NCBI GenBank assembly: GCA_029262975.1
Contig: JAJCYJ010000210.1
Span: forward strand, 1-15,398
Reading direction: 5' to 3'
Source: Saprospiraceae bacterium
Lineage (GTDB): Bacteria > Bacteroidota > Bacteroidia > Chitinophagales > Saprospiraceae
DNA length: 15,398 bases
Position numbers and translations under genes: made by a program. The notes under the pieces are model-generated. The model ran no database searches. It saw only the letters and a program-made list of their open reading frames with translations, and was not told the DNA's origin. Shown in pieces: positions 5,258-13,726 of this stretch; positions within the stretch are counted from its first letter, which is position 1, and every line of letters begins with the position of its first letter.

Positions 5258-6589
5258 ATGTCCAAAGTCATCATCGGAGAAAAGGAATATTTCAAAGGCA
5301 TTAACAAAATCGAGTTTGAAGGAAGAGCATCGGATAATCCGCTTGCATTCAAATGGTATGATCCAAAAAGAAGGATTGGTGGTAAGTCCCTAAAAAGTCA
5401 TTTAAAATTCGCTGTCGCCTATTGGCATACCTTCTGCAATGAAGGAGGAGATCCCTTTGGTCCCGGTACCAAGTCTTACCCTTGGGCCAATGCTGATGAT
5501 GCCGTACAAAGGGCAAAAGATAAAATGGATGCAGCCTTTGAGTTTATCTCCAAACTGGGCGTTGACTATTTCTGTTTTCATGATGTAGACCTTGTAGATG
5601 AAGGAGACACTTTAAAAGAAACAGAAAAACGATTAAACCTGATCACCGACTATGGTCTCGAAAAAATGAAAGGCAATAAGATCAAAGTCCTTTGGGGTAC
5701 TGCCAACTTATTCTCTAATCCAAGATACATGAACGGTGCCGCTACCAATCCGGATTTTAATGTAGTAGCCTACGCTGGGGCACAGCTCAAAAATGCTATA
5801 GATGCCACTATCAAACTCGGTGGAGAAAATTACGTCTTCTGGGGTGGCCGTGAAGGTTATATGTCCCTTCTTAATACACAGATGGGTCGAGAATTGGATC
5901 ACCTGGCCAAAATGCTCCATATGGCAAAGGATTATGCCCGATCCCAGGGATTTAAAGGGTATTTCTTTATCGAGCCCAAACCTATGGAGCCGTCAAAGCA
6001 TCAGTATGACTTTGATGCCGCAACCTGTCTGAACTTTTTACGACAGTACGATCTGATGGATGACTTCAAGCTCAATCTCGAAGTCAATCATGCCACGCTC
6101 GCTCAGCATACAATGCAGCACGAAATGCAGGTGGCCGCAGATGCCGGGGCATTAGGAAGCATGGATGCCAACCGGGGTGATTATCAGAATGGCTGGGATA
6201 CGGACCAGTTTCCGGTTGATCTATATGAACTGACCGAGATGATGTTGGTCTTCCTTGAATGTAAAGGATTAACTGGTGGAGGTATTAATTTTGATGCAAA
6301 GACACGAAGAAATTCAACGGATCTGGATGACATCTTTTTAGCTCATATTGGAGGCATGGATAACTTTGCCCGAGCCCTGATTATTGCCGATGATATCACG
6401 AAGAATTCCGATTATAAAAAACTAAGAAAGAAACGATACAGCAGTTTTGATAAAGGCAAAGGCAAGGAGTTTGAACAGGGAAAGCTAAAACTGAAGGATC
6501 TGTATAATTACACCAAGAAAAATGGAGAACCGGAACAGACCAGCGGAAAACAGGAACTCTTTGAGAATTTAATCAATCAATATATATAA
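5258..6589 (+). CDS. xylA: Xylose isomerase
   Basis: The 443-residue enzyme interconverts D-xylose and D-xylulose in the cytoplasm. All active-site residues can be found with a constant offset of +7 from the E. coli enzyme: His108 and Asp111 (FCFHDVDL), Glu239 and Lys241 (FIEPKP), Glu275 and His278 (NLEVNHAT), Asp303 (SMDANRGD), Asp314 and Asp316 (WDTDQFP) and Asp346 (NFDAKTRR). These supply the sugar-opening acid/base pair and two divalent-metal sites. Length and the KSLKSHLKFAVAYWHTF segment fit the longer class II enzymes found in Bacteroidota. There is no xylulokinase, transporter or regulator beside it, so it is not in a xyl operon here. polA follows after 98 bp on the same strand. No Shine-Dalgarno sequence is seen before the ATG. 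Confidence 0.97.
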   Translation: MSKVIIGEKEYFKGINKIEFEGRASDNPLAFKWYDPKRRIGGKSLKSHLKFAVAYWHTFCNEGGDPFGPGTKSYPWANADDAVQRAKDKMDAAFEFISKLGVDYFCFHDVDLVDEGDTLKETEKRLNLITDYGLEKMKGNKIKVLWGTANLFSNPRYMNGAATNPDFNVVAYAGAQLKNAIDATIKLGGENYVFWGGREGYMSLLNTQMGRELDHLAKMLHMAKDYARSQGFKGYFFIEPKPMEPSKHQYDFDAATCLNFLRQYDLMDDFKLNLEVNHATLAQHTMQHEMQVAADAGALGSMDANRGDYQNGWDTDQFPVDLYELTEMMLVFLECKGLTGGGINFDAKTRRNSTDLDDIFLAHIGGMDNFARALIIADDITKNSDYKKLRKKRYSSFDKGKGKEFEQGKLKLKDLYNYTKKNGEPEQTSGKQELFENLINQYI

Positions 6590-6687
6590 CCATTCTGCTT
6601 ATACTTTTATGTCTTTCTGAAACTCGCGTGATAGATAGGCACAAAAAAGCTGATACAGTCCCTATCTTGTCGCTCTAATCTGAGATC

Positions 6688-9456
6688 ATGAGTGAAAAGA
6701 AATTGTTTTTACTGGACGGGCATGCCCTTGTTTACCGGGCCCACTATGCTTTTATCAATCGTCCATTAATTAATTCGAAGGGAATTAATACTTCCGCTAT
6801 TACAGGATATGTCCGAACTCTTTGGGACATGATTAAAAATCAAAAGCCCTCTCATCTGGCACTTGCCCTGGATCCGAAAGGTCCAACTTTCAGACACGAA
6901 TATTTTCCGGAATATAAAGCCAACAGGGACGCCCAGCCCGAAGATATAGGTATAGCATTGCCCTATATCCGCTCTATAACCGAAGCTTTTAATATCCCGG
7001 TTGTTTGCATCGATAATTATGAAGCTGACGATGTTATTGGTACCCTGGCCAAACAAGCTGAAAAAGAAGGCTTTGAAGTATATATGGTCACTCCGGATAA
7101 AGATTATGCACAGCTGGTCTCAAAAAATATATTTATGTATAAACCCTCCAGACAGGGTAATGGAGTAGATATATTAGGTGTCGAAGAAATCAATGAGCAA
7201 TGGGACATAAAAGACCCCATGCAAGTGATTGATGTACTTGGCCTTCAAGGAGATAGTGTCGACAATATTCCAGGGATTCCGGGGATCGGTGCCAAGACAG
7301 CCGTGAAACTGTTAAAAGAATATGGCAGTCTTGAAAACCTACTCGAAAATACGGACAAGCTTAAGGGCAAACAAAAAGAAAATGTTATAAATTTTGCCGA
7401 ACAAGGACGACTCTCGAAAAGATTGGCCACTATTAAATTAGATGTGCCAATTGAATTTAACGCCAAAGCGTACAAAGTTGAAAACTTTGACAAAACAAAA
7501 CTCTCTGAATTATTTAAAGAATTAGAATTCAGAACACTTGCAAAGCAAATATTAGGTGAAGATGATAGCCCCGCAGAACAAGGTTCACTCTTTGCAGATA
7601 GCTCTGAATTTCCTGTAGAAGAAGATTATAAGATTGGCAAGAAGGATCTCAGTTCTGTTCCCCATAATTATAAATTGGCATCAACTTTAGATGAAAGAAA
7701 AAAGTTGGCTTCGGCACTAAGTAAACTATCTATATTCTGTTTTGATACCGAGACCACAGGTCTTGATGCACAGCAAGTGGATATCGTTGGATTGGCCATT
7801 TCCTGGAAAAAAGGTGAAGGATATTATGTTCCCCTGGATGAGGATATGGATCAGGCCAAATTAGAATTATCAGACTTTAAAGAAGTCCTGGAAAACAAAA
7901 AAATTATAAAGGTTGGGCAGAATATAAAATATGATATCAATATCCTGAGATGGTATGATATAGAGGTACAGGGCCCTTATTTCGATACAATGATTGCTCA
8001 TTATCTCCTGGAACCTGATCTCAGACACAAACTGGATTATCTCTCAGAGAGTTATTTGTCATATCAAATGGTACCCATCGAGCAACTAATTGGAAAAAGA
8101 GGTCCCAAGCAAAAGACAATGCGCTCCGTAGAGTTGAATGAATTATGTGATTACGCTGTAGAAGATGCCGATATCACAATGCAGTTAGTGGACCATTTAG
8201 GCCCTAAACTGAAAGAGGAAAAACTCACAAAACTATTTGATGAAATTGAAATGCCCCTTGTGGGTGTTATTTCAAGGATGGAATATCAGGGCGTACGCAT
8301 TGATAAAGACTTTCTAAATGCTTATTCAGTTGAGATAGGAAAAGAAATTTTAAAAGAGCGGCAAAAAATATATGATGCTGCTGGTACTGAATTCAATATT
8401 TCCTCTCCTAAACAAGTTGGAGAAATCCTATTCGATAATTTGAAAATACCTTATCGGTGGAGGAAAACATCATCAGGTCAATATTCGACAGATGTGGCGA
8501 AACTTACAGAACTATCGGTAGACAATGAAATTATAAAAGACATCCTCAATTATAGGAAGTACTCCAAACTAAAATCAACTTATGTAGACGCCCTGCCACA
8601 AATGATAAATCCGAGAACCGGGCTTGTTCATAGTTCTTTTAATCAGGCTCGTGCAGCTACCGGACGTCTTAGCTCAGAGAACCCAAACCTTCAAAATATT
8701 CCCATTAAAACTGAAGCTGGAAGGGAGATCCGAAAAGCCTTCGTCCCTCGAGATGAAAACCACATCCTTTTAGCCGCTGATTACTCTCAGATTGAGCTTC
8801 GTCTGATAGCTGAGATAAGTAATGATGAAGCGATGCTGTCCGCATTTCATGCAGGTCATGATATCCATAAGGCTACGGCAGCAGGCGTCTATGGAGTAGC
8901 AATCGATGAAGTTACAGCAGATCAAAGAAGAAATGCAAAGACAGTGAATTTTAGCATTATATATGGAGCAGGATCGACCAATCTATCAAGACAATTGGGC
9001 ATACCCAGAAGTGAATCTAAGGAATTGATAGAGCAATATTTTGCACAGTATAAAGGGCTAAAAAAGTACATGGATGACGTCGTAAAGTCTGCCCGTGAAA
9101 ATGGATATGTGACGACCCTGATCGGAAGAAAACGCGGACTTCGTGATATAAATTCTCGGAACGCGCTTGCGAGAAGCAATGCGGAACGTATGGCTATTAA
9201 TACACCCATCCAGGGTACTGCAGCAGACATGATCAAAATAGCTATGATTCATATTGACGAAGAATTTCGCAAAAAGAAGATTGCGTCTAAAATGATCATG
9301 CAGGTACATGATGAACTTGTATTCGATGTGATCAGATCAGAACTTGATGAGGTAAAAGTGATTGTAGAAGAAAAAATGCGCACGGCCATACCCACTCTGA
9401 AAGTGCCCATAATTGTAGAATCTGGAATAGGTGAAAATTGGCTTGAAGCGCATTAG
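6688..9456 (+). CDS. polA: DNA polymerase I
   Basis: This 922-residue protein has all three domains of a full Pol I. The 5' nuclease covers roughly residues 1-290, with FLLDGHALVYRAHYAF, YEADDVIGTLA, TPDKDYAQL and the helix-hairpin-helix GDSVDNIPGIPGIGAKTA. The 3'-5' proofreading domain, about 325-515, keeps Asp353 and Glu355 (FDTET), Asp416 (NIKYD), and Tyr489 and Asp493 (YAVED), so it should be active, unlike the Taq or Bacillus type. The polymerase domain has motif A DYSQIELR (Asp698), motif B with Lys751, Phe755 and Tyr759 (KTVNFSIIYG), and motif C HDE at 874-876. Phe755 is the position that discriminates against dideoxynucleotides. The enzyme removes RNA primers and fills repair gaps. 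It begins 98 bp after xylA and probably has its own promoter. Confidence 0.98.
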   Translation: MSEKKLFLLDGHALVYRAHYAFINRPLINSKGINTSAITGYVRTLWDMIKNQKPSHLALALDPKGPTFRHEYFPEYKANRDAQPEDIGIALPYIRSITEAFNIPVVCIDNYEADDVIGTLAKQAEKEGFEVYMVTPDKDYAQLVSKNIFMYKPSRQGNGVDILGVEEINEQWDIKDPMQVIDVLGLQGDSVDNIPGIPGIGAKTAVKLLKEYGSLENLLENTDKLKGKQKENVINFAEQGRLSKRLATIKLDVPIEFNAKAYKVENFDKTKLSELFKELEFRTLAKQILGEDDSPAEQGSLFADSSEFPVEEDYKIGKKDLSSVPHNYKLASTLDERKKLASALSKLSIFCFDTETTGLDAQQVDIVGLAISWKKGEGYYVPLDEDMDQAKLELSDFKEVLENKKIIKVGQNIKYDINILRWYDIEVQGPYFDTMIAHYLLEPDLRHKLDYLSESYLSYQMVPIEQLIGKRGPKQKTMRSVELNELCDYAVEDADITMQLVDHLGPKLKEEKLTKLFDEIEMPLVGVISRMEYQGVRIDKDFLNAYSVEIGKEILKERQKIYDAAGTEFNISSPKQVGEILFDNLKIPYRWRKTSSGQYSTDVAKLTELSVDNEIIKDILNYRKYSKLKSTYVDALPQMINPRTGLVHSSFNQARAATGRLSSENPNLQNIPIKTEAGREIRKAFVPRDENHILLAADYSQIELRLIAEISNDEAMLSAFHAGHDIHKATAAGVYGVAIDEVTADQRRNAKTVNFSIIYGAGSTNLSRQLGIPRSESKELIEQYFAQYKGLKKYMDDVVKSARENGYVTTLIGRKRGLRDINSRNALARSNAERMAINTPIQGTAADMIKIAMIHIDEEFRKKKIASKMIMQVHDELVFDVIRSELDEVKVIVEEKMRTAIPTLKVPIIVESGIGENWLEAH

Positions 9457-9522
9457 TATTTTACATATGACTAATCTTAAAGTTTCTGTTTATTTCTTTT
9501 TCTTACCTGAGTCATTTCGTTC

Positions 9523-9561
9523 CAATGGGTTCCTCCTACGGCGGACAGGTTTAACCCATTG
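9523..9561 (+). repeat. Stem-loop CAATGGGTT ... AACCCATTG
   Basis: Perfect 9-bp arms, CAATGGGTT at 9523-9531 and AACCCATTG at 9553-9561, enclose a 21-base loop rich in C and G (CCTCCTACGGCGGACAGG and three bases). The arm design resembles hairpin 2 of the array repeats, in that a stem ends in TT and AA, but the sequence is different and only one copy is in the window. Confidence 0.55.
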
Positions 9562-9724
9562 TGCCAATATTGGAGTTAATTTTTTTCTATAGGAAGGAAC
9601 CACGAAGTAGGCTCATACAATTGTTTTCTTTTACCAATTCTGACTGTTTCCTTTCTAAGAAAGGATAAAAAAGGAAATATGGAGAAGCAATATCCATTCT
9701 TTTTCAGACGCACTGTCAATTAGT

Positions 9725-9753
9725 TTGTTATCCTACTTGATCGCCTTATATTG
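9725..9753 (+). promoter_or_regulatory. Weak promoter candidate for the isomerase-like gene
   Basis: TTG (9725-9727) is followed after 19 bp by TATATTG (9747-9753), a partial match to TAnnTTTG, 22 bp before the ATG at 9776. The spacing is right but the -7 box is imperfect. Confidence 0.3.
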
Positions 9754-9775
9754 TTCTTTCAGTTAACTATACATC

Positions 9776-10828
9776 ATGAAAACTATAAAAGGCCCTGCTA
9801 TTTTTTTAGCTCAATTTATGGGGGATGAAGCGCCCTATAATTCTCTTGATTCTATTTGTGCCTGGGTAGCCAGTCTTGGATATAAAGGTGTCCAGATTCC
9901 GACCTGGGATGGTAGATGCATTGATCTCAAAAAAGCAGCCAGGAGTAAAAAATACTGTGATGAAATAAAAGGTGTCGTTGAAAGTCATGGTCTCGTTATT
10001 ACAGAACTATCCACTCATCTACAAGGACAGTTAGTAGCAGTACATCCAGCTTACGATATCATGTTTGACGGTTTTGCTCCTCCAGAAGTTCAAGGCAATC
10101 CTAAGGCAAGAACGAAATGGGCAGTTCAACAGGTAAAATGGGCTGCATCTGCAAGTAAAAATCTTGGTCTTGGTGCCAGCGCAACTTTCTCTGGAGCCTT
10201 ATTGTGGCACACTGTTTATCCCTGGCCACAGCGTCCTTCAGGACTTGTACAAACAGGCTTTAAAGAACTGGCAAAAAGATGGAAACCCATCCTGGATCAT
10301 TATGATGCATGTGGCGTTGATTGTTGTTATGAAATTCATCCAGGAGAAGATTTACATGATGGTCATACCTATGAAATGTTTTTAGAGCACACCAATAATC
10401 ATCCGAGGGCTTGTCTGCTTTATGACCCTTCACATTATGTGTTACAACAACTGGATTATCTCCAGTTTATTGATTTCTATCATGAAAGAATAAAAATGTT
10501 TCATGTAAAAGATGCAGAATTTAATCCTTCTGGAAAATCTGGAGTGTACGGTGGTTACCAGGATTGGATCAACAGGGCCGGGAGATTCAGATCATTAGGA
10601 GATGGACATATAGACTTTGCAGCCATATTCAGCAAATTGTCACAGTATGGTTATGATGGATGGGCGGTACTGGAATGGGAGTGTTGTATAAAGTCCCCGG
10701 AACAAGGTGCAGAAGAAGGTGCTCCTTTTATAGAGGATCATATTATCGAAGTAACAAGCAAAACATTTGATGATTTCGCCGGGGGAGGAAGTAGCGAAAA
10801 AATTAATAGAAAAATCTTAGGCTTATAA
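9776..10828 (+). CDS. Sugar phosphate isomerase/epimerase-like TIM-barrel protein
   Basis: The 350-residue protein belongs to the xylose-isomerase-like TIM-barrel (AP endonuclease family 2) group. Likely divalent-metal ligands are spread in the usual order: Glu186 and His188 (CYEIHPGED), Asp217 and His220 (YDPSHY), His243 and Asp246 (MFHVKDAEF), and Glu300 or Glu302 (VLEWE). GDGHIDF (275-281) is also typical. No signal peptide is visible. Relatives are common in Bacteroidota and Planctomycetota and are usually annotated only as sugar phosphate isomerase/epimerase; an acid-sugar or cyclitol substrate is possible but unproven. It stands alone, 319 bp after polA, and is convergent with the small gene at 10853-11155 across only 24 bp. 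It is too divergent to be a second xylose isomerase. Confidence 0.85.
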   Translation: MKTIKGPAIFLAQFMGDEAPYNSLDSICAWVASLGYKGVQIPTWDGRCIDLKKAARSKKYCDEIKGVVESHGLVITELSTHLQGQLVAVHPAYDIMFDGFAPPEVQGNPKARTKWAVQQVKWAASASKNLGLGASATFSGALLWHTVYPWPQRPSGLVQTGFKELAKRWKPILDHYDACGVDCCYEIHPGEDLHDGHTYEMFLEHTNNHPRACLLYDPSHYVLQQLDYLQFIDFYHERIKMFHVKDAEFNPSGKSGVYGGYQDWINRAGRFRSLGDGHIDFAAIFSKLSQYGYDGWAVLEWECCIKSPEQGAEEGAPFIEDHIIEVTSKTFDDFAGGGSSEKINRKILGL

Positions 10829-10852
10829 GTATATCGGGATTTCTTCTAAAAT

Positions 10853-11155
10853 CTAAAAGCAAAAAGAGCGTCTCAAAAATGACATTACCTTTTCGGAAGT
10901 CGAGACTACCTCTTCTTTTATTCTTGTTCTTTCAAATTTATAGTCATACTTACCGTTTTCTTTAAGTAGTTTTAGTTTGACTAAATTTTGATTAAACATA
11001 AATGAATACGATTTAGATTGGTGTACCATGAAATCTACCATTACGACTATATGGTTATGGTATATGACTACATTTCCTGAATCCTGGCCATGATATAAGC
11101 CCAGAGTTTGCGTTCCTTGTGTTGGATCATAATAGGTCCATCGTGATTCGCTCAT
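10853..11155 (-). CDS. Small uncharacterised protein, 100 aa
   Basis: I do not recognise a named family. The protein has an N-terminal RWTYYDPTQGTQTLGLYHG (residues 5-23), a middle region of alternating hydrophobic residues (NVVIYHNHIVVMVDFMV, then KSYSFMFNQNLVKLKLL), and a basic C-terminus ending in FLRRSFCF. It looks like a small cytoplasmic beta-rich fold; there is no signal peptide, membrane segment or cysteine pair. Balanced amino-acid composition and its position, tightly convergent (24 bp) with the isomerase-like gene and divergent (47 bp) from the TraR/DksA gene, make it likely to be real. Similar short proteins beginning RWTYY seem to exist in related bacteria, but this is from memory. 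Confidence 0.55.
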   Translation of the reverse strand: MSESRWTYYDPTQGTQTLGLYHGQDSGNVVIYHNHIVVMVDFMVHQSKSYSFMFNQNLVKLKLLKENGKYDYKFERTRIKEEVVSTSEKVMSFLRRSFCF

Positions 11156-11165
11156 AGGGTTAAGG

Positions 11166-11194
11166 TTGGTATAAGTAGTTGAAAATTAGGTTTT
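11166..11194 (+). promoter_or_regulatory. Weak promoter candidate for the TraR/DksA gene
   Basis: TTG at 11166-11168 is followed after 18 bp by TAGGTTTT (11187-11194), one base from TAnnTTTG. Transcription would start almost at the ATG at 11203, giving a nearly leaderless message. Confidence 0.3.
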
Positions 11195-11202
11195 TATATT
11201 CA

Positions 11203-11532
11203 ATGACGCAAGAAGAATTAAAAAAATTAGAAAAAGAAGTTCGAGAGATGATCTCCAGGTTAACTGCAGAAATTGCAGATCTCGAAGAAAGTACGGCTCC
11301 GATCAGTCCTGAAAATTCAATTGGAAGGATCAGCAGGATGGATGCCATCAACAATAAAAGTGTCATTGAAGCAAGTATGAGACACAGCAAAAGGAAACTT
11401 TCAAAGCTTCGAGTATCTCTTACTAAAATCCATAAACCTGGATTCGGCACATGTGTTAATTGTAAGAATCTGATTAATCCTAAAAGATTAATGCTTATGC
11501 CTCAGAGTGATAAATGTGTGAAATGCGCCTAA
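11203..11532 (+). CDS. TraR/DksA-family zinc-finger protein
   Basis: This 109-residue protein has an N-terminal coiled-coil-like helix (roughly 3-30), the family segment GRISRMDAINNKSVIEAS (41-58), a second basic helix (60-75), and a C-terminal zinc finger with Cys84, Cys87, Cys105 and Cys108 (CVNC...CVKC). DksA-type proteins enter the secondary channel of RNA polymerase and change transcription, often together with ppGpp. This short Bacteroidota version has no acidic DksA coiled-coil tip that I can see, so DksA function is not assured. I chose ATG 11203. An in-frame TTG at 11179 would add MKIRFLYS, which has no family support and overlaps the promoter region. A hairpin follows the stop. Confidence 0.88.
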   Translation: MTQEELKKLEKEVREMISRLTAEIADLEESTAPISPENSIGRISRMDAINNKSVIEASMRHSKRKLSKLRVSLTKIHKPGFGTCVNCKNLINPKRLMLMPQSDKCVKCA

Positions 11533-11554
11533 TATGTCATGGGTAGAAAAAAAA

Positions 11555-11574
11555 CAGGGTACCTAAGTACCCTG
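11555..11574. terminator. Perfect hairpin after the TraR/DksA gene, possible terminator
   Basis: CAGGGTAC (11555-11562), loop CTAA and GTACCCTG (11567-11574) form a perfect 8-bp stem, 23 bp past the stop codon. An A8 tract lies on the 5' side, so a T-tail exists only for minus-strand transcription. On the plus strand no U-run follows. It may be a plus-strand 3' end stabiliser or a terminator for antisense reads. Confidence 0.45.
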
Positions 11575-11773
11575 CATAACCCCAAAAAACCAATTGAAAA
11601 CAATCTTCATTCTATATTCTAAAGAGAATTAAATCTCCTTGTTTTCTCATTAAAGTTAATCATTTCCATCGAAACGACATACATAAGACGCCAGCCAAAG
11701 TAATGACCACATTTTATGATACAAATAAAACACATATTTTTAATATGAATAGCAAAATTAACAATATGTCTTT

Positions 11774-13138
11774 ATGAGCAAGCCTCGATTACAATATGTT
11801 TGCACTAATTGTGGTACTGCTTTGACCAGATGGGAAGGCAAATGTCCTTCTTGTAAACAGTGGGATACTTTAGAAGAACAACTTGTCAACAAGCAATCTA
11901 CCACTTCGTCCAAATCTCAACTTCTTAAGACTTCCGGCAACATGCCTGTTCGTCTGGATCAAATTAAAGAAAGACAACACAGCAGGATAGCGATACCTAA
12001 TGATGGAGAGTTAGAGAGGGTGCTCGGAGGGGGTATTGTGCCCGGTGCTATTACGTTAATCGGAGGGCAACCAGGCATAGGCAAATCCACCTTAATGCTC
12101 CAGGTAGCTTGTCAACTGCCTCTTAAAGTTCTATATGTATCAGGTGAAGAAAGTGCCTACCAGATAAAAATGAGAGCCACGCGTATCACTAAGAAAACTG
12201 ACAATTGTCTAATTCTATGCGAAACCCAGCTTGAGAAAATTTTGCATCATGTTGCCGAACAAAAGCCAGATATTTTATTAATTGATTCAATTCAAACTAT
12301 TCAAAGCATCAAACTTGATAGTCCGGCAGGTTCAGTGTCCCAGATAAGGGAGTGCACATTTGAGTTGCAACAGTATGCCAAGCAATCAGACATCCCGGTC
12401 TTTATTATTGGCCATATAACTAAGGATGGTTCATTGGCAGGACCTAAACTCCTGGAGCATATTGTAGATGTAGTCCTCCAGTTCGAAGGAGATAGAAATT
12501 ATGTATATCGTATACTAAGGACGATTAAGAATAGATTTGGTTCGACAGATGAAATTGGCATATATGAAATGGAGAGTTTTGGTCTGCGTCCCGTAACGAA
12601 CCCTTCCGAACTATTAATTTCTCCAGGAGATGAACACCTCAGTGGGACAAGTATAGCATCAACTATCGAGGGAGTACGTCCCTTGCTAATCGAAACGCAG
12701 GCATTAGTGACCCCCCTGGTCTATGGACAACCACAGCGATCTGCAACAGGATTTGATAATAGGAGATTGAATATGCTCCTGGCTGTACTTGAAAAAAAAT
12801 GTAACCTCTACTTTAGTCAGCAGGATGTCTTTTTAAATATTGCCGGAGGGATAAAAGTTTCAGATCCTGCTATCGACCTGTCGATTGTATCATCACTGAT
12901 ATCATCCTTACATGATATTCCAATCGATAAGAAGATATGTCTCGCAGGAGAGATAGGTCTTTCTGGCGAAGTCAGGGCGGTTAATCGCATTGATCAAAGA
13001 ATTCATGAAGCAGATCGCCTTGGTTTTAATCAGATAATAATCTCGAAATATCACAAAAAGGGGATTCCCAAAGACCTCAATATTCAAGTAAAAATGATTG
13101 GCAAAATAAGCGAGCTTTTAGAAATCTTGTTTACGTAG
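11774..13138 (+). CDS. radA: DNA repair protein RadA (Sms)
   Basis: The 454-residue RecA-related ATPase helps branch migration and processing of recombination intermediates. An N-terminal zinc finger has Cys10, Cys13, Cys24 and Cys27. The ATPase core has Walker A GGQPGIGKST (97-106), Walker B ILLIDS (167-172) and the RadA-specific KNRFG box (252-256). The C-terminal part is the Lon-protease-like domain, with RLNMLLAVLEKK, NIAGGIKVSDPAIDLSIVSS and GLSGEVRAV. It lacks the protease catalytic pair, as is normal for RadA. Length is standard, and the ATG at 11774 directly precedes the zinc finger. The upstream gap (11533-11773) shows only the hairpin at 11555-11574 and no clear promoter. Confidence 0.97.
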   Translation: MSKPRLQYVCTNCGTALTRWEGKCPSCKQWDTLEEQLVNKQSTTSSKSQLLKTSGNMPVRLDQIKERQHSRIAIPNDGELERVLGGGIVPGAITLIGGQPGIGKSTLMLQVACQLPLKVLYVSGEESAYQIKMRATRITKKTDNCLILCETQLEKILHHVAEQKPDILLIDSIQTIQSIKLDSPAGSVSQIRECTFELQQYAKQSDIPVFIIGHITKDGSLAGPKLLEHIVDVVLQFEGDRNYVYRILRTIKNRFGSTDEIGIYEMESFGLRPVTNPSELLISPGDEHLSGTSIASTIEGVRPLLIETQALVTPLVYGQPQRSATGFDNRRLNMLLAVLEKKCNLYFSQQDVFLNIAGGIKVSDPAIDLSIVSSLISSLHDIPIDKKICLAGEIGLSGEVRAVNRIDQRIHEADRLGFNQIIISKYHKKGIPKDLNIQVKMIGKISELLEILFT

Positions 13139-13286
13139 CCATTCTTACTAAAGTCAATAAATGTCTTATGAATGAAAAAGCGCCTTCAATGTATCTCATG
13201 ATAAGGAAAGATTAGCGCCTTCTCCAAGAATTAAAAAGATCAAGATTCTTTTTGAACTATTACTTCCTTTATTTACTTAATCATTT

Positions 13287-13712
13287 ATGACTATTGAAGA
13301 ATTATACAAGTCTTCTTATGATCATCCGATCCTTTTTTATGACGGTGTATGCAAGCTATGTAATGGCTTTGTTCAATATGTAATTCAGCATGACCATAAA
13401 AAGATAGTGAAATTCTGTGCTCTTCAGGAGACTGGAGGATTAGCTATTAGCAAGTACCTGAATCTTAGTTCAGACATGAATACTGCAGTAGGTCTCTATA
13501 AAGGAGAAGTTTATAGCCACTCTGATGTCCTGCGAATGATAGCTACTGTACTAGGTGGAAAATGGTTACTCATTAAACCCTTATACTTATTTCCAAAAAG
13601 TATGAGAGATTTTGTCTACAACAGGGTCGCACAGAATCGATATAAATGGTTTGGCAAGAATGAATCATGTATGATTCCAGATCCCGCTCTTTTAAAAAGG
13701 TTTATTTGTTGA
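13287..13712 (+). CDS. DCC family (DUF393) thiol-disulfide oxidoreductase-like protein
   Basis: The 141-residue protein has the family signature FYDGVCKLCNGFV (17-29). Its CxxC pair is Cys22 and Cys25, preceded by the Asp19-Gly20 that names the DCC group. Further family features are KIVKFCALQ (39-47), a SHSDVLRMI helix, and a C-terminal YNRVAQNRYKWFGK segment with CMIPDP near the end. The fold is predicted to be thioredoxin-like and the activity is assumed redox; substrates are unknown. It is 148 bp after radA, so cotranscription is uncertain. Its stop is 14 bp from the end of the convergent transglycosylase gene. No signal peptide is seen. Confidence 0.88.
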   Translation: MTIEELYKSSYDHPILFYDGVCKLCNGFVQYVIQHDHKKIVKFCALQETGGLAISKYLNLSSDMNTAVGLYKGEVYSHSDVLRMIATVLGGKWLLIKPLYLFPKSMRDFVYNRVAQNRYKWFGKNESCMIPDPALLKRFIC

Positions 13713-13726
13713 CAGCGCTCGATTCC

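Larger units (their letters stand above)
9457..9775 (+). other. Intergenic gap with several inverted repeats
   Basis: No gene is visible in these 319 bp between two plus-strand genes. The stretch holds a stem-loop at 9523-9561, the short perfect palindrome CCAATATTGG at 9564-9573, and overlapping dyads at 9647-9677: TTTCCTTT with AAAGGAAA, or alternatively CCTTTCT-A-AGAAAGG. It also holds a weak promoter candidate at 9725-9753. None is a clear T-tailed terminator for polA. Confidence 0.5.

Noticed and set aside
5802..6032. Open frames overlapping xylA, polA, sdhB and radA in other frames
   Set aside because: They are shadows of strongly supported genes, with no recognisable domains.
11179..11202. 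TTG at 11179 as the start of the TraR/DksA gene
   Set aside because: The added eight residues have no family counterpart and overlap a candidate promoter; ATG 11203 gives the usual start MTQEEL.
13177..13260. Direct repeat AGCGCCTT (two copies) and an AT-rich dyad between radA and the DCC gene
   Set aside because: The repeats are only 8 bp and the dyad is AT-only; neither forms a convincing terminator or operator.
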